A stretch of 64,000 nt of DNA from Mycolicibacterium aromaticivorans JS19b1 = JCM 16368 (GTDB lineage Bacteria; Actinomycetota; Actinomycetes; Mycobacteriales; Mycobacteriaceae): the NCBI RefSeq assembly GCF_000559085.1, contig NZ_JALN02000001.1, positions 3,968,001 to 4,032,000 on the forward strand, given 5' to 3'. Below are positions 36,932-46,570 of the stretch, piece by piece. The notes under the pieces were generated by a model. That model was not told the DNA's origin. It was given only the letters and a program-made list of their open reading frames with translations, and ran no database searches. The number at the start of each line of letters is the position of its first letter. Position 1 is the stretch's first letter. A program made the position numbers and the translations under genes.

Positions 36932-38606
36932 ACCCGATTGCGGTGTAATTCAAGTCGCCCAAGCCCGCCGGTCCGTAGTTGGCAAGGTTGCTGCGCACTG
37001 CGACGTTGCCCGCTGACTGGAACAGCGGCAGGCTGAACCCCTCACCGAAGATCAGTTTGTCGACATCGTTGGCCAGGCCGCGCGCCTTGTCCGGGTCGAG
37101 TTCGTTGAGCACCATCTCGACCTTGGCGTCGATGTCGGGGCTGCTGATCTTGCCGAAGTTGCTCTCGGCTCCGGTGGTGTAGATCTGGTTCAGACAGCAC
37201 AACGCGAAAGCGTCACCCACCCAAGAGAATTGAGCGATGTCGAAGTCGCCGGGGATGATGTGGTCGGTGAAGAACCCGTTGCCGGGTTTGGCGTCGATCT
37301 GCAGATTCACCCCGATCTGGGCAAGGCTGTTCTGCGCGACGAGCGCTACCTGCCTGGTGGTCTGCGCGTCGTAGAGAACGTCGCGAATGACCAGCTGTTT
37401 GCCGTCCTTCGCCCGGAACTGCCCGGCCTGCTTCCAGCCCAGGGCATCGAGTTCTTGTTTGGCCTTCTCCGGGTTGAAGGCGACCGCTTCACTGTTGTCC
37501 TGGTAGCCCTTCTGGCCCGCCACGAAGATGTGGTTGTTCAACGGAACCGGCTTGTCGACCAAACCGCGTTGGGTCACATCGGCGATCGCCTGCCGGTCGA
37601 TGCCCTTGGAGATGGCCAGCCGCAGCGCCTTGTCCGACAGGATGGAGCCGGGTGCGCCGTTGAAGGTGAAGTGATACCAGCTCAGGCCGGGCGATCGCCG
37701 GATCGAGATGCCTGCGGTACGTCGGGCGATCGTCAGTTCGTCCAGCGAGCCCAGACCGGTCGCATCGATCGTGTTGTTCTGCAGCGCAGGAAGTCTCGCC
37801 GCGTCGTCGAGCACCAGGAAGGTGAACGAGTCGAGCAGCGGGGGAGTGCCCCACCACTTCGGATTGCGGCTCAGCACGATTCGCTGGGCGGTGCGATCCA
37901 GCGACGAGATCAGGAACGGGCCCGCCGACGGTCCGGGGCCGTTGAGTTGTCCCTTGTTGAACACGTCGGGATTGGCGGTCATGGACTTGGGCAGCAGCAT
38001 CGTGTTGCCGGCGAACATCCCGCGCCATTCGGCGTAGTGCTTGGCGAAGGTGATGACGGCCTGGCGGTCATCGACTCCCTTCGTGACCGATGCGACCCGG
38101 TCGCTGCCGTTGGGTGAGGCGATCGCGAAGGCCTTGTCCTTACCGCTGGTCGCGTTGATCTGAGAGGCGATGTCCTCCCAGGTGATCGGGGTCCCGTCGG
38201 ACCACACGGCCTTGGGGTTGATCGTGTAGGTGACCACCTGCGGCTCGGTGCTGGTCAGTTCGACGCTGGTGAAGTAGTCGTTGTTCACCTTCATCGAACC
38301 GTCGGCGGCGATCACGAAGGCGCGCGGCATGGTGGGCCGCAGCATCGCGCCGGTGTCTGCCTCGTTGCCGTCGATGTTCAAGGTGTTCCAGTTCGACGGG
38401 AACGACGACAACGCCAGCCGCAGGTTGCCGCCCCGTTGCAAGGTGGCCGGGTCCTGCGGATTGATATCGCTTGTCGAGCCGAGCTCGGCGTTGCCGCCCG
38501 CGGGCGGGACGTCGCGCTTGCTGCCTGAGCAGCCCGCCACCACCAGACTTGCCACGACTGCCAGCACTGCAATTCGGCCGGCGCTCCGGCGGATCGATCG
38601 GGTCAC
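36921..38606 (-). CDS. oppA: Oligopeptide-binding lipoprotein OppA
   Basis: 561 residues. A lipoprotein signal (RIAVLAVVASLVVAGC, lipobox VAGC near residue 23) is followed by an SBP_bac_5 periplasmic-binding fold with TYTINPKAVWSDGTPITWED near 130 and KALRLAISKGIDRQAIADVT near 330. It is the extracytoplasmic ligand receptor of the importer encoded upstream; position and order match Rv1280c. In M. tuberculosis this system was reported to take up glutathione as well as peptides. GTG 38606 is chosen because it gives a proper signal peptide; the longer frame reaches into oppD. Confidence 0.9.
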   Translation of the reverse strand: MTRSIRRSAGRIAVLAVVASLVVAGCSGSKRDVPPAGGNAELGSTSDINPQDPATLQRGGNLRLALSSFPSNWNTLNIDGNEADTGAMLRPTMPRAFVIAADGSMKVNNDYFTSVELTSTEPQVVTYTINPKAVWSDGTPITWEDIASQINATSGKDKAFAIASPNGSDRVASVTKGVDDRQAVITFAKHYAEWRGMFAGNTMLLPKSMTANPDVFNKGQLNGPGPSAGPFLISSLDRTAQRIVLSRNPKWWGTPPLLDSFTFLVLDDAARLPALQNNTIDATGLGSLDELTIARRTAGISIRRSPGLSWYHFTFNGAPGSILSDKALRLAISKGIDRQAIADVTQRGLVDKPVPLNNHIFVAGQKGYQDNSEAVAFNPEKAKQELDALGWKQAGQFRAKDGKQLVIRDVLYDAQTTRQVALVAQNSLAQIGVNLQIDAKPGNGFFTDHIIPGDFDIAQFSWVGDAFALCCLNQIYTTGAESNFGKISSPDIDAKVEMVLNELDPDKARGLANDVDKLIFGEGFSLPLFQSAGNVAVRSNLANYGPAGLGDLNYTAIGFMK

Positions 38607-38616
38607 GCCACTGATG

Positions 38617-40467
38617 CTAACGGCGAGTGGGATCCGGTTGCGGGATAGCGGCCAGCAACTTTTTGGTGTAGTCGTGCTGAGGGTCGGCGAAGATGTCGTC
38701 GGCATCGCCGTACTCCACCATCGCCCCGCGGTACATCACGACGACGCGATGGGCGAGGTGTTTGACCACCGACAGGTCGTGCGAGACGAACAGATAGGAC
38801 AGGTCGAACTCGCGCTGCAGGTCCAGGAGCAGGTTGATGATGCCCGCCTGGATGGACACATCCAGTGCCGACACCGGCTCGTCGAGCGCCAGGATCTTGG
38901 GTTGTAGCGCCAGTGCCCGGGCGATGCCGATCCGTTGCTTCTGGCCACCGGAGAACTCACCGGGGTATCGGCTGGCGTCGGCGCGACGCAGGCCGACGAT
39001 CTCGAGCAGTTCAGCGACCCGTGTATCGCTACTTGCCTTATCGAAACCGTTGGCGCGCAACGGTTCAGCCAGTATTTCGAATACCGGCAGCCGAGGGTCC
39101 AGAGATGCCACCGGATCCTGGAACACCACCTGCAGATCGCGTCGCAGTTCCCGGCGCCGGGTTGTTGTCAGGGTGGCGACATCGTTGCCCAGCACCTCGA
39201 TGGAGCCGGACTCCGGCGCCGCCAGGTCGAGGATCTGGTGCAGCGTGGTGGATTTGCCGGAGCCGGATTCGCCGACGATGCCCAGAGTCTGCCCCCGCAG
39301 TAGATCGAAGCTGAGGCCGTCGACGGCGCGAACCTCGCCGATCTGGCGGCGGAACACCACGCCCTTGGTCAGCCGGTAGGTTTTCACCAGGTCCCGCACG
39401 GTGATGACCGGCGCCGGTTCCGCGGGGTCGTCGACTGTGACCGGCTGGGTGGAAACGCCATAGATCTGCGCGGCGGCGCGGCCCTTGACCTCTTCGGTGC
39501 GGATGCACGCCGCCAAGTGGCCTGCCGAGGTGGGGTCGACGGGCACCAGTGCCGGCTCTTCTGTTCGGCACTGGTCGACGGCCAGCGGGCAGCGTGGGGC
39601 GAACGGGCAGCCGGGCGGCACATCCACCAGCGAAGGCGGTGCCCCGGGAATCGGCACCAGCCGCGTCCCCTGTGGCGAATCCAGGCGTGGAACGGATCCC
39701 AATAATCCTGCGGTGTAAGGCATTCGACGGTCGCGATAGAGCTCGTCCACCGAGGCGACCTCGACGGGTCGCCCGGCGTACATCACCAGAGCCCGATCGG
39801 CGAACTCCGCGACCACGCCCAGGTCGTGGGTGATGATCAGCACGCCCGCACCGGTGACGTCGCGGGCAGTCTTGAGTACCTCCAGAATCTGGGCCTGAAC
39901 GGTCACATCGAGTGCCGTCGTCGGCTCGTCACAGATCAGCAGGTCCGGATCATTGGCGATCGCGATCGCGATGACCACCCGCTGGCGCTCACCGCCGGAC
40001 AACTCGTGCGGAAACGCGCGGGCTCGCCGCTCGGACTGGGCGATGCCCACCAACTCGAGCAGTTCCACGGCGCGCTTGCGTGCCGCCTGCTTGCCGACGT
40101 CGCTGTGGTGCACGGTGATGGCCTCGGCGATCTGGTCGCCGACGGTGTAGACCGGGGTCAGCGCCGACATCGGGTCCTGGAACACCGTCCCGATGCGCCG
40201 TCCCCGGATCTTCGACATCTCGCCGTCGGACAGCCCGAGCAGCTCCCGACCGGACAGCCGCACCGAGCCTGACGCGGCGGCGTACTCCGGGAGCAGGCCG
40301 ATGACGGCCATGGCCGCGGCGGACTTGCCCGACCCGGATTCGCCGACCATCGCGACCACCTCGCCGGCCTGCACCTGATAGGTCAGGCCGCGCACCGCGG
40401 TCAGGTCATCGCCGTCAGTGGGGAAGCTGACGGCGAGGTCGGTCACCTCCAGCAGGGTCTCGCTCAT
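38617..40467 (-). CDS. oppD: Oligopeptide ABC transporter ATPase OppD (two fused ATPase domains)
   Basis: 616 residues, an OppD-OppF fusion as in Rv1281c. The first ATPase has [11 protein letters not shown] near 42, [12 protein letters not shown] near 155 and [12 protein letters not shown] near 175. The Opp-type C-terminal cysteine cluster [14 protein letters not shown] is near 290 (cluster-binding in related transporters). The second ATPase has [12 protein letters not shown] near 402, [14 protein letters not shown] near 510 and [11 protein letters not shown] near 530. All catalytic residues are intact. It powers the OppBC channel. Four-base overlap with oppC upstream and ten bases to oppA downstream mark one operon. 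Confidence 0.93.
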   Translation of the reverse strand: MSETLLEVTDLAVSFPTDGDDLTAVRGLTYQVQAGEVVAMVGESGSGKSAAAMAVIGLLPEYAAASGSVRLSGRELLGLSDGEMSKIRGRRIGTVFQDPMSALTPVYTVGDQIAEAITVHHSDVGKQAARKRAVELLELVGIAQSERRARAFPHELSGGERQRVVIAIAIANDPDLLICDEPTTALDVTVQAQILEVLKTARDVTGAGVLIITHDLGVVAEFADRALVMYAGRPVEVASVDELYRDRRMPYTAGLLGSVPRLDSPQGTRLVPIPGAPPSLVDVPPGCPFAPRCPLAVDQCRTEEPALVPVDPTSAGHLAACIRTEEVKGRAAAQIYGVSTQPVTVDDPAEPAPVITVRDLVKTYRLTKGVVFRRQIGEVRAVDGLSFDLLRGQTLGIVGESGSGKSTTLHQILDLAAPESGSIEVLGNDVATLTTTRRRELRRDLQVVFQDPVASLDPRLPVFEILAEPLRANGFDKASSDTRVAELLEIVGLRRADASRYPGEFSGGQKQRIGIARALALQPKILALDEPVSALDVSIQAGIINLLLDLQREFDLSYLFVSHDLSVVKHLAHRVVVMYRGAMVEYGDADDIFADPQHDYTKKLLAAIPQPDPTRR

Positions 40468-41405
40468 CGCTTCGTCTTCTCCTCACGGCTGCGCTTACGG
40501 CCGCGGCGCAACGTGGCGCTGCCGGGGTCGAGCGCGTCCCGCAGCCCGTCGCCGGTGAGGTTGGCGCACACCAGGATCAGCACTAGGACGCCCGCGGGGA
40601 ACAAGAACACCCACGGGAAGGTCGTCGCCGATTTGGTGCCGTCGGCGATCAGCGTGCCGAGCGAGATATCGGGTGGCTGGATTCCGAAACCGAGGAAGCT
40701 GAGCCCGGTTTCGGCGAGGATCGCCACCGCGACGTTGAGTGCGGCATCGATGATCAGGATGGAGGCAACATTCGGGATGATGTGGCGGGTGATGATGCGC
40801 CGGCTCGGCACGCCCATATACCGTGCGGCTTGGACGAATTCGCGTTCCCGCAGGCTCATCGTGAGGCCTCGCACCATCCGCGAGCTGACCATCCAGCTGA
40901 ATCCGGCCAACAGCACGATCAGCAAGATGACGTTGGCCGAGTTCTTGGTGATCGGCGTGAGGATCGCGATCAGGATGAACGACGGCACCACCAGCAGCAG
41001 GTCCACCAACCACATCAGCGTCCGGTCGCGCCAGCCGCCGAAGTAACCCGCGATGGAGCCGACGGTCGCGGCGATGCCGGTGGAGATCACCGCGACGCAC
41101 ACGCCGATGAGCATCGACTTCTGCATGCCGCGCAGGATCTGAGCGAACAGATCTTGGCCCAACGCGTTGGTGCCGAACCAGTGGTCGGGGCTGGGCGGAT
41201 CCTGCAGCGCATAGAAGTCGAGATCGGTGTAGGACCATGGCAGCAGCGGCGGCAGGGCGTAGCAGCCGATGAACAGCACGGCCAGGATCACCAGTGACGC
41301 CATCGCGGCTCGGTTGCGGGCGAATCGGCGCAGCACCAGGGTTCGCCTCGAGGCGAACTCCTCGGGCTTCACACCCGAGCGGGCGCTGTCTGTCGTGTCG
41401 GTCAC
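40464..41405 (-). CDS. oppC: Oligopeptide ABC transporter permease OppC
   Basis: 313 residues. An N-terminal OppC_N segment with one helix ([20 protein letters not shown]) is followed by the binding-protein-dependent permease domain of five helices. The EAA loop is [20 protein letters not shown] near 205. [20 protein letters not shown] near 85 is the usual family block. GTG 41405 overlaps the oppB stop by four bases and yields [11 protein letters not shown]; reading frames that extend further upstream overlap oppB. Inner-membrane channel subunit. Confidence 0.92.
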   Translation of the reverse strand: MTDTTDSARSGVKPEEFASRRTLVLRRFARNRAAMASLVILAVLFIGCYALPPLLPWSYTDLDFYALQDPPSPDHWFGTNALGQDLFAQILRGMQKSMLIGVCVAVISTGIAATVGSIAGYFGGWRDRTLMWLVDLLLVVPSFILIAILTPITKNSANVILLIVLLAGFSWMVSSRMVRGLTMSLREREFVQAARYMGVPSRRIITRHIIPNVASILIIDAALNVAVAILAETGLSFLGFGIQPPDISLGTLIADGTKSATTFPWVFLFPAGVLVLILVCANLTGDGLRDALDPGSATLRRGRKRSREEKTKR

Positions 41406-42379
41406 GTCACCCGCACCCGGGGATCGAGCATCGCGTAGATGACGTCGGACAGCAGCCCGGCCAGAAGTACGACCGCGCCGGAGAAGACCGTGATCGCCGC
41501 GACGATGTTCGTGTCCTGAGTCGCGATGCCCTGTACCACCCACTCGCCCATACCGTGCCAGCCGAAGATCTTCTCCACGAACACCGCTCCGGTGACCAAA
41601 CCCGCGACGCCGTAGGCGAACAGCGTTGCCATCGGGATCAGTGCGGTCCGCAGCCCGTGTTTGAACAACGCCCTGCGCCGGGTGAGTCCCTTCGCCCGCG
41701 CGGTCCGGATGAAGTCCTGGCCAAGCACGTCGAGCATCGCATTGCGTTGGTAGCGGCTGTAACCCGCGATCGCGCCCAGCGCCAGCGTGACCGAGGGCAG
41801 GATCAAGTGCTGCATACGGTCGACGAACTGGTTCCAGGGACCTCCGACGGCGTCCGGGGACGTCTCGCCGATGTACTCGAAAATACGAACGCCCAGAATG
41901 GAATTGACCCGCAACGCGGCCAGGATCGCCAAGTTGGCGATCACGAACGTCGGCGTGCTGATCACCAGCAGCGACAGCAGAGTGATCACCCGATCCGATA
42001 ATCGGTATTGCCGAATCGCACCCCAGGCGCCCACGACAACGCCGATCACGGTGCCCAGCACCGAACCGATCACCAGTAGTCGCAGGCTGACCCCGATGCG
42101 GCGGCCCAGTTCGTCGGAGACCGGCTGACCGGTGACCGTTGTGCCGAAATCACCGCGCACCGCGCCGGCCACCCAGTGGGCGTAGCGCAGCGGGATCGGT
42201 TTGTCGAGATCGAGTTCGGCGGCTTTGGCATCGATCACCGCCTGCGGTGGACGCGGATTGCGTTGCAACAGACTGTTCAGCGGTGTGAACGTCAATGACG
42301 TCAGCGTGAACGTGAGGAACGACGCCAAGGCCAGCAGCACCACATAGTTGAGCAGCCGACGCGCCAGAAATCGCGTCAT
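41402..42379 (-). CDS. oppB: Oligopeptide ABC transporter permease OppB
   Basis: 325 residues, exactly the length I remember for Rv1283c. N-terminal helix RRLLNYVVLLALASFLTFTL, then a permease core of five more helices with the EAA loop GQDFIRTARAKGLTRRRALF near 225. ATG 42379 (MTRFLARRLLNY) is the family start, although an open frame continues upstream. It is the first gene of oppBCDA, all overlapping or nearly so. The short divergent gap to the lipoprotein gene (42505) must carry the operon promoter. Confidence 0.92.
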   Translation of the reverse strand: MTRFLARRLLNYVVLLALASFLTFTLTSLTFTPLNSLLQRNPRPPQAVIDAKAAELDLDKPIPLRYAHWVAGAVRGDFGTTVTGQPVSDELGRRIGVSLRLLVIGSVLGTVIGVVVGAWGAIRQYRLSDRVITLLSLLVISTPTFVIANLAILAALRVNSILGVRIFEYIGETSPDAVGGPWNQFVDRMQHLILPSVTLALGAIAGYSRYQRNAMLDVLGQDFIRTARAKGLTRRRALFKHGLRTALIPMATLFAYGVAGLVTGAVFVEKIFGWHGMGEWVVQGIATQDTNIVAAITVFSGAVVLLAGLLSDVIYAMLDPRVRVT

Positions 42380-42504
42380 GGGCCGCTGCCCGGCGCAGGG
42401 TGCATGCAGCACAGGGTAGGAGATCGTCGGTCGAAACGACGCCAGGACCCTACGGGCGTGCACGGTTTAGCGGCGCGGGGCACGGGAAGACTGCATGCGT
42501 GCAC

Positions 42505-42708
42505 GTGAAGCAGCTCACACCTCGACTGGTCCCAGCCCTGCTTGTGGCAGCGGCGCTCCCGACACTGGCGGCATGCCAGGACAAGGGCACCAGTGTCGAC
42601 CCGACGACCACCAGTCCCAGCCCGACGACAGTGCAGACGTCGAAACCGATGCTGCCGAGTTCGTCGGTGGCGTCGGCCAGTCCGCAACCGCCCACGCCAA
42701 GCGGCTGA
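42505..42708 (+). CDS. Small hypothetical lipoprotein
   Basis: 67 residues. VKQLTPRLVPALLVAAALPT then LAAC is a clear lipoprotein signal with lipobox LAAC (cysteine near residue 24). The mature part is a short, unfolded-looking tail rich in Ser, Thr and Pro (QDKGTSVDPTTTSPSPTTV and onward) ending PTPSG. GTG 42505 and GTG 42499 are both possible. I do not recognise the family. It lies between oppB and cysD, where M. tuberculosis has the carbonic anhydrase gene canB. Confidence 0.6.
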   Translation: MKQLTPRLVPALLVAAALPTLAACQDKGTSVDPTTTSPSPTTVQTSKPMLPSSSVASASPQPPTPSG

Positions 42709-43056
42709 CGCGCACGTCAGCAGCTCGCAGGTTGGGCTCCGTCTGCCGTGGTCGGCGGTAGTGCGCCGGTGGCGATGGGCCTTCACCTCGCCCGTCACCT
42801 CCTCGGTGACGACGGGGGAGACCACGTAGGAGGCCGCCGTGGCGCCGACGAAGACACCAGAGGTCGCAGCGCCACCGGTCACTGCGACAACTCCCGACGC
42901 GCTCCCGAAGCGCCATGGTGCACGACGGCCGGAAGGCGCGCCGAAGTCGCTCTGAAGTTCCGCCTGCGCGTAACCCTTGACGTGAACCGTCCTGCTGGTT
43001 AGATTCCGGGTTAGCTTTGTAATTATGGTCAAACCTACCAACTTTACGAGGAAATC
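42709..43056 (+). promoter_or_regulatory. Gene-free stretch carrying the cysD promoter
   Basis: 348 bases. The last 60 are distinctly AT-rich: GGTTAG occurs twice (42998-43003, 43009-43014, eleven bases apart), and TAATTAT at 43020-43026 is a likely -10. ACGAGGAAATC directly before the cysD ATG is the ribosome site. The first 290 bases are GC-rich with an open minus-strand frame, but no convincing start or family. Confidence 0.45.
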
Positions 43057-43986
43057 ATGGCGAGTCCGGTGGTCGAACGCCCCAAGCCGGGGCAGTACGA
43101 GCTGAGCCACCTTCGGTCCCTCGAGGCCGAGGCAATTCACATCATTCGCGAGGTCGCGGCCGAGTTCGAACGGCCGGTTCTGCTGTTCTCCGGCGGCAAG
43201 GACTCGATCGTGATGTTGCATCTGGCGATCAAGGCGTTCGCGCCCGGCCGGCTGCCGTTTCCGGTGATGCATGTCGACACCGGCCACAACTTCGAGGAAG
43301 TGATCGCCACCCGCGACGAATTGGTCGAGCGGTACGGCCTGCGCCTGGTGGTGGCCAGTGTCGAAGAGGACATCGCCGCAGGCCGAGTGGTCGACAACGG
43401 GCCGTCGCGCAACCCGCTGCAGACGGTAACGCTGCTGCGGGGCATCCGGGAGAACAAGTTCGACGCCGCCTTCGGTGGTGCCCGCCGTGACGAGGAGAAG
43501 GCCCGGGCCAAAGAGCGGGTGTTCAGCTTCCGCGACGAATTCGGCCAGTGGGATCCCAAGGCGCAGCGTCCCGAGCTGTGGAACCTCTACAACGGACGTC
43601 ACCGCAAAGGTGAGCACATCCGCGTCTTCCCGTTGTCCAACTGGACCGAGTACGACATCTGGGCCTACATCGGCGCCGAAGAGATCACGCTGCCCGGCAT
43701 CTACTACGCCCACCCCAGGCAGGTCTTCCAGCGGGACGGGATGCTGCTGGCCGTCCACGAGTTCCTGCAGCCCACGCCCGACGAACCGGTCTTCGAGACC
43801 TCGGTGCGCTTCCGCACGGTCGGCGATGTGACCTGCACCGGCTGCGTGGAGTCCACCGCCTCCACCGTCGACGAGGTGATCGCCGAGACCGCGGTGTCGC
43901 GTCTGACCGAACGTGGGGCCACCCGCGCCGACGACCGTATTTCCGAAGCCGGCATGGAAGACCGCAAGCGCGAAGGGTATTTCTGA
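43057..43986 (+). CDS. cysD: Sulfate adenylyltransferase subunit 2 CysD
   Basis: 309 residues of the PAPS-reductase/N-type ATP-pyrophosphatase fold. The PP-loop is VLLFSGGKDSIVMLHLAIKA near residue 45, HVDTGHNFEEVI is near 78 and FGGARRDEEKARAKERVFSF near 142. With CysN it forms ATP sulfurylase, converting sulfate and ATP to APS in the cytosol, the entry step of sulfur assimilation and mycobacterial sulfolipid chemistry. Its stop overlaps the cysNC start by one base (TGATG). Confidence 0.96.
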   Translation: MASPVVERPKPGQYELSHLRSLEAEAIHIIREVAAEFERPVLLFSGGKDSIVMLHLAIKAFAPGRLPFPVMHVDTGHNFEEVIATRDELVERYGLRLVVASVEEDIAAGRVVDNGPSRNPLQTVTLLRGIRENKFDAAFGGARRDEEKARAKERVFSFRDEFGQWDPKAQRPELWNLYNGRHRKGEHIRVFPLSNWTEYDIWAYIGAEEITLPGIYYAHPRQVFQRDGMLLAVHEFLQPTPDEPVFETSVRFRTVGDVTCTGCVESTASTVDEVIAETAVSRLTERGATRADDRISEAGMEDRKREGYF

Positions 43987-45836
43987 TGAGCACTCTGTTG
44001 AGGATTGCCACCGCCGGCTCCGTCGATGACGGCAAGTCGACCCTGATCGGCCGCTTGCTCTACGACTCCAAAGCCGTGATGGAAGACCAACTCGCCGCCG
44101 TCGAGCGGACGTCGCGGGAACGTGGCAACGACTACACCGATCTCGCACTGGTGACCGATGGCCTGCGCTCCGAGCGTGAGCAAGGCATCACCATCGACGT
44201 CGCCTACCGCTACTTCGCCACGGCCAAGCGGAAATTCATCATCGCCGACACTCCTGGCCACATTCAGTACACCCGCAACATGGTCACCGGGACCTCGACC
44301 GCGCAATTGGTGATCGTGCTCGTCGATGCGCGGCACGGCCTGCTCGAGCAGTCCCGCCGGCACGCGTTCCTGGCCTCTCTGCTGGGCGTTCAGCACGTCG
44401 TGCTGGCGGTCAACAAGATGGACCTCATCGACTGGGACCGTGAGCGTTTCGAATGGATCCGCGAGGAGTTCCATGCGTTCGCGGCCCGGCTGGATATCCA
44501 CGACGTCACCACCATCCCGATGTCGGCGCTCAAGGGTGACAACGTGGTGACGAAGTCGGACAAGGCGCCCTGGTATGACGGGCCGCCGTTGCTGAGCCAC
44601 CTCGAAGAGGTCTACATCGCCGGCGACCGCAACCTGGTCGACGTACGCTTCCCGGTGCAGTACGTGATCCGGCCGCAGACCGTCGAGCACGCCGATCATC
44701 GCAGCTACGCGGGCACCATCGCCGGCGGTGTGATGCGCCCCGGCGACGAGGTCGTCGTACTACCCAGCGGAAAAAGCAGTCGTATCACCGCGATCGACGG
44801 ACCGACCGGACCTGTTGAGGAGGCGTTCCCGCCGATGGCGGTGTCGATCAGTCTCGCCGACGACATCGACATCTCCCGCGGAGACCTGCTGGCCCGCCCG
44901 CAGAACCAGCCGGTGGCCACCCGGGAGTTCGACGCCACGGTCTGTTGGATGGCCGACGAGTCGTCGCTGGAGCCCGGACGCGACTACATCATCAAACACA
45001 CCACGCGCACCACGCGGGCTCGTGTCGGTGCGCTGGACTATCGCCTGGACGTCAACACCCTGCACCGGGACAAGAGCGCAACGGCGTTGAAGCTCAACGA
45101 ACTCGGCCGGGTCACCCTGCGCACCCAGGTGCCGCTGTTACTCGACGAATACTCCCGCAACGCCGCGACGGGATCGTTCATCCTGATCGACCCCGACACC
45201 AACGTGACGGTGGCTGCGGGCATGGTCCGCGACACCGCGCCGACGGCGGCTCGCAGTTCGTCCCCGAACACGGTGCGCCACCAGTCGCTGGTGGACTCCG
45301 CTGACCGGCTGACGAAGGGGCGCACCCTGTGGTTCACCGGGCTTTCCGGCTCAGGGAAGTCCTCAGTGGCGGTGCTGGTGGAGCAGAAGCTGCTCGAACA
45401 TGGTTGCCCCGCTTATATTCTCGACGGCGACAACCTGCGTCACGGGCTCAACGCGGATCTCGGCTTCTCGATGGCGGACCGCGCCGAGAACCTGCGCAGG
45501 TTGGCACACATCGCCACGCTGATGGCCGATGCCGGCCTGACGGTCCTGGTGCCCGCGATCAGCCCACTGGAAGAGCACCGGGAATTGGCCCGCAAGGTGC
45601 ACACCGACCAGGGAGTCGAGTTCTACGAGATCTTCGTCGACACCCCGCTCGAGGACTGCGAGCGCCGAGACCCCAAGGGGCTCTACGCCAAAGCCCGGGC
45701 CGGGGTGATCACTCACTTCACTGGTATCGACAGCCCGTATCAGCGGCCGAAGAACCCTGATCTGCGGCTGACACCCGACCACGAGTGCGATGAGCTGGCC
45801 CAGCAGGTCGTCGATTTGTTGGAGGGCCAGGAGTGA
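43986..45836 (+). CDS. cysN: Bifunctional sulfate adenylyltransferase subunit 1 / APS kinase CysNC
   Basis: 616 residues, a fusion of the GTPase CysN (1-430) and APS kinase CysC (435-616). GTPase motifs: AGSVDDGKSTLIGRLLYD near 12, ERQ-type switch in SEREQGITIDVAYRYF near 65, DTPGHIQYTRNM near 88, NKMD near 143. The kinase P-loop is FTGLSGSGKSSVAVL near 450, followed by LDGDNLRHGLNADLGFS near 480. It couples GTP hydrolysis to APS formation and phosphorylates APS to PAPS. It overlaps cysD by one base and cysQ by four (GTGA). Confidence 0.95.
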   Translation: MSTLLRIATAGSVDDGKSTLIGRLLYDSKAVMEDQLAAVERTSRERGNDYTDLALVTDGLRSEREQGITIDVAYRYFATAKRKFIIADTPGHIQYTRNMVTGTSTAQLVIVLVDARHGLLEQSRRHAFLASLLGVQHVVLAVNKMDLIDWDRERFEWIREEFHAFAARLDIHDVTTIPMSALKGDNVVTKSDKAPWYDGPPLLSHLEEVYIAGDRNLVDVRFPVQYVIRPQTVEHADHRSYAGTIAGGVMRPGDEVVVLPSGKSSRITAIDGPTGPVEEAFPPMAVSISLADDIDISRGDLLARPQNQPVATREFDATVCWMADESSLEPGRDYIIKHTTRTTRARVGALDYRLDVNTLHRDKSATALKLNELGRVTLRTQVPLLLDEYSRNAATGSFILIDPDTNVTVAAGMVRDTAPTAARSSSPNTVRHQSLVDSADRLTKGRTLWFTGLSGSGKSSVAVLVEQKLLEHGCPAYILDGDNLRHGLNADLGFSMADRAENLRRLAHIATLMADAGLTVLVPAISPLEEHRELARKVHTDQGVEFYEIFVDTPLEDCERRDPKGLYAKARAGVITHFTGIDSPYQRPKNPDLRLTPDHECDELAQQVVDLLEGQE

Positions 45837-46561
45837 GCGATCACGACCTGGCAGCCAAGCTGGCCACCCAGGCGGGCGAGCTTCTGCTCGACGTTCGAGT
45901 CGAGCTGGCCGATGCCTCGGGTGCGGAGCGAAAGGCCGCGGGCGACAAGCGTTCTCACGAATATCTGATGGAAGCGCTGGCCGCGGCACGGCCCGAGGAC
46001 GCGGTGTTGTCGGAGGAGGGGGCCGACGATCCGATCCGGCTGCGCAGCCGACGGGTGTGGATCGTCGATCCGCTCGACGGCACCCGCGAGTTCTCCGAAC
46101 TCGACCGCGACGACTGGGCGGTGCACGTGGCGCTGTGGGAGGACGGGGAGCTGATCGCCGGCGCGGTTGCGCTTCCCGCCCAGGGCGTCACCTTGGCAAC
46201 CCCTGCGGTGTCGCCACCCCCGGCGGCGCCGAGCGCGCCGCGGATCGTGGTGTCGCGAACCCGGCCTCCGGCGGTCGCGCTGCAGGTTCGCGACGCGCTG
46301 GGCGGCGTACTGGTCGAAATGGGTTCTGCCGGAGCCAAGGTCGCGGCCGTGATCCAGGGCCGTGCCGACGTGTATGTGCACGCGGGTGGTCAATACGAAT
46401 GGGATTCGGCCGCCCCGGTGGCTGTCGCCCGCGCTGCCGGTTTGCACACCTCACGTATCGACGGCTCACCGCTGCAGTACAACCGGCCCGACCCACTGCT
46501 GCCTGATGTCGTGGTGTGCCGGCCGGAATTGGCCGAGGCGGTGCTGGCCGCAACGCAGTAA
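45833..46561 (+). CDS. cysQ: 3'(2'),5'-bisphosphate nucleotidase CysQ
   Basis: 242 residues of the inositol-monophosphatase superfamily. Metal motifs are VLSEEGADDP near 58 and VWIVDPLDGTREFSELDRDD near 80, with the C-terminal GGQYEWDSAAPVAVARAAG near 188. It matches CysQ of M. tuberculosis (Rv2131c) in motif wording, and would turn PAP back to AMP, or PAPS to APS, relieving product inhibition. In M. tuberculosis cysQ is far from cysDN; here GTGA overlap places it in the same operon, so PAPS production and PAP removal are co-expressed. Confidence 0.9.
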   Translation: MSDHDLAAKLATQAGELLLDVRVELADASGAERKAAGDKRSHEYLMEALAAARPEDAVLSEEGADDPIRLRSRRVWIVDPLDGTREFSELDRDDWAVHVALWEDGELIAGAVALPAQGVTLATPAVSPPPAAPSAPRIVVSRTRPPAVALQVRDALGGVLVEMGSAGAKVAAVIQGRADVYVHAGGQYEWDSAAPVAVARAAGLHTSRIDGSPLQYNRPDPLLPDVVVCRPELAEAVLAATQ

Positions 46562-46570
46562 CGTTGCGCC

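Noticed and set aside
42709..43000. Open minus-strand frame reading TGGAATSGVFVGATAASYVV
   Set aside because: There is no convincing start, stop position or family match, and it runs antisense through the lipoprotein gene.
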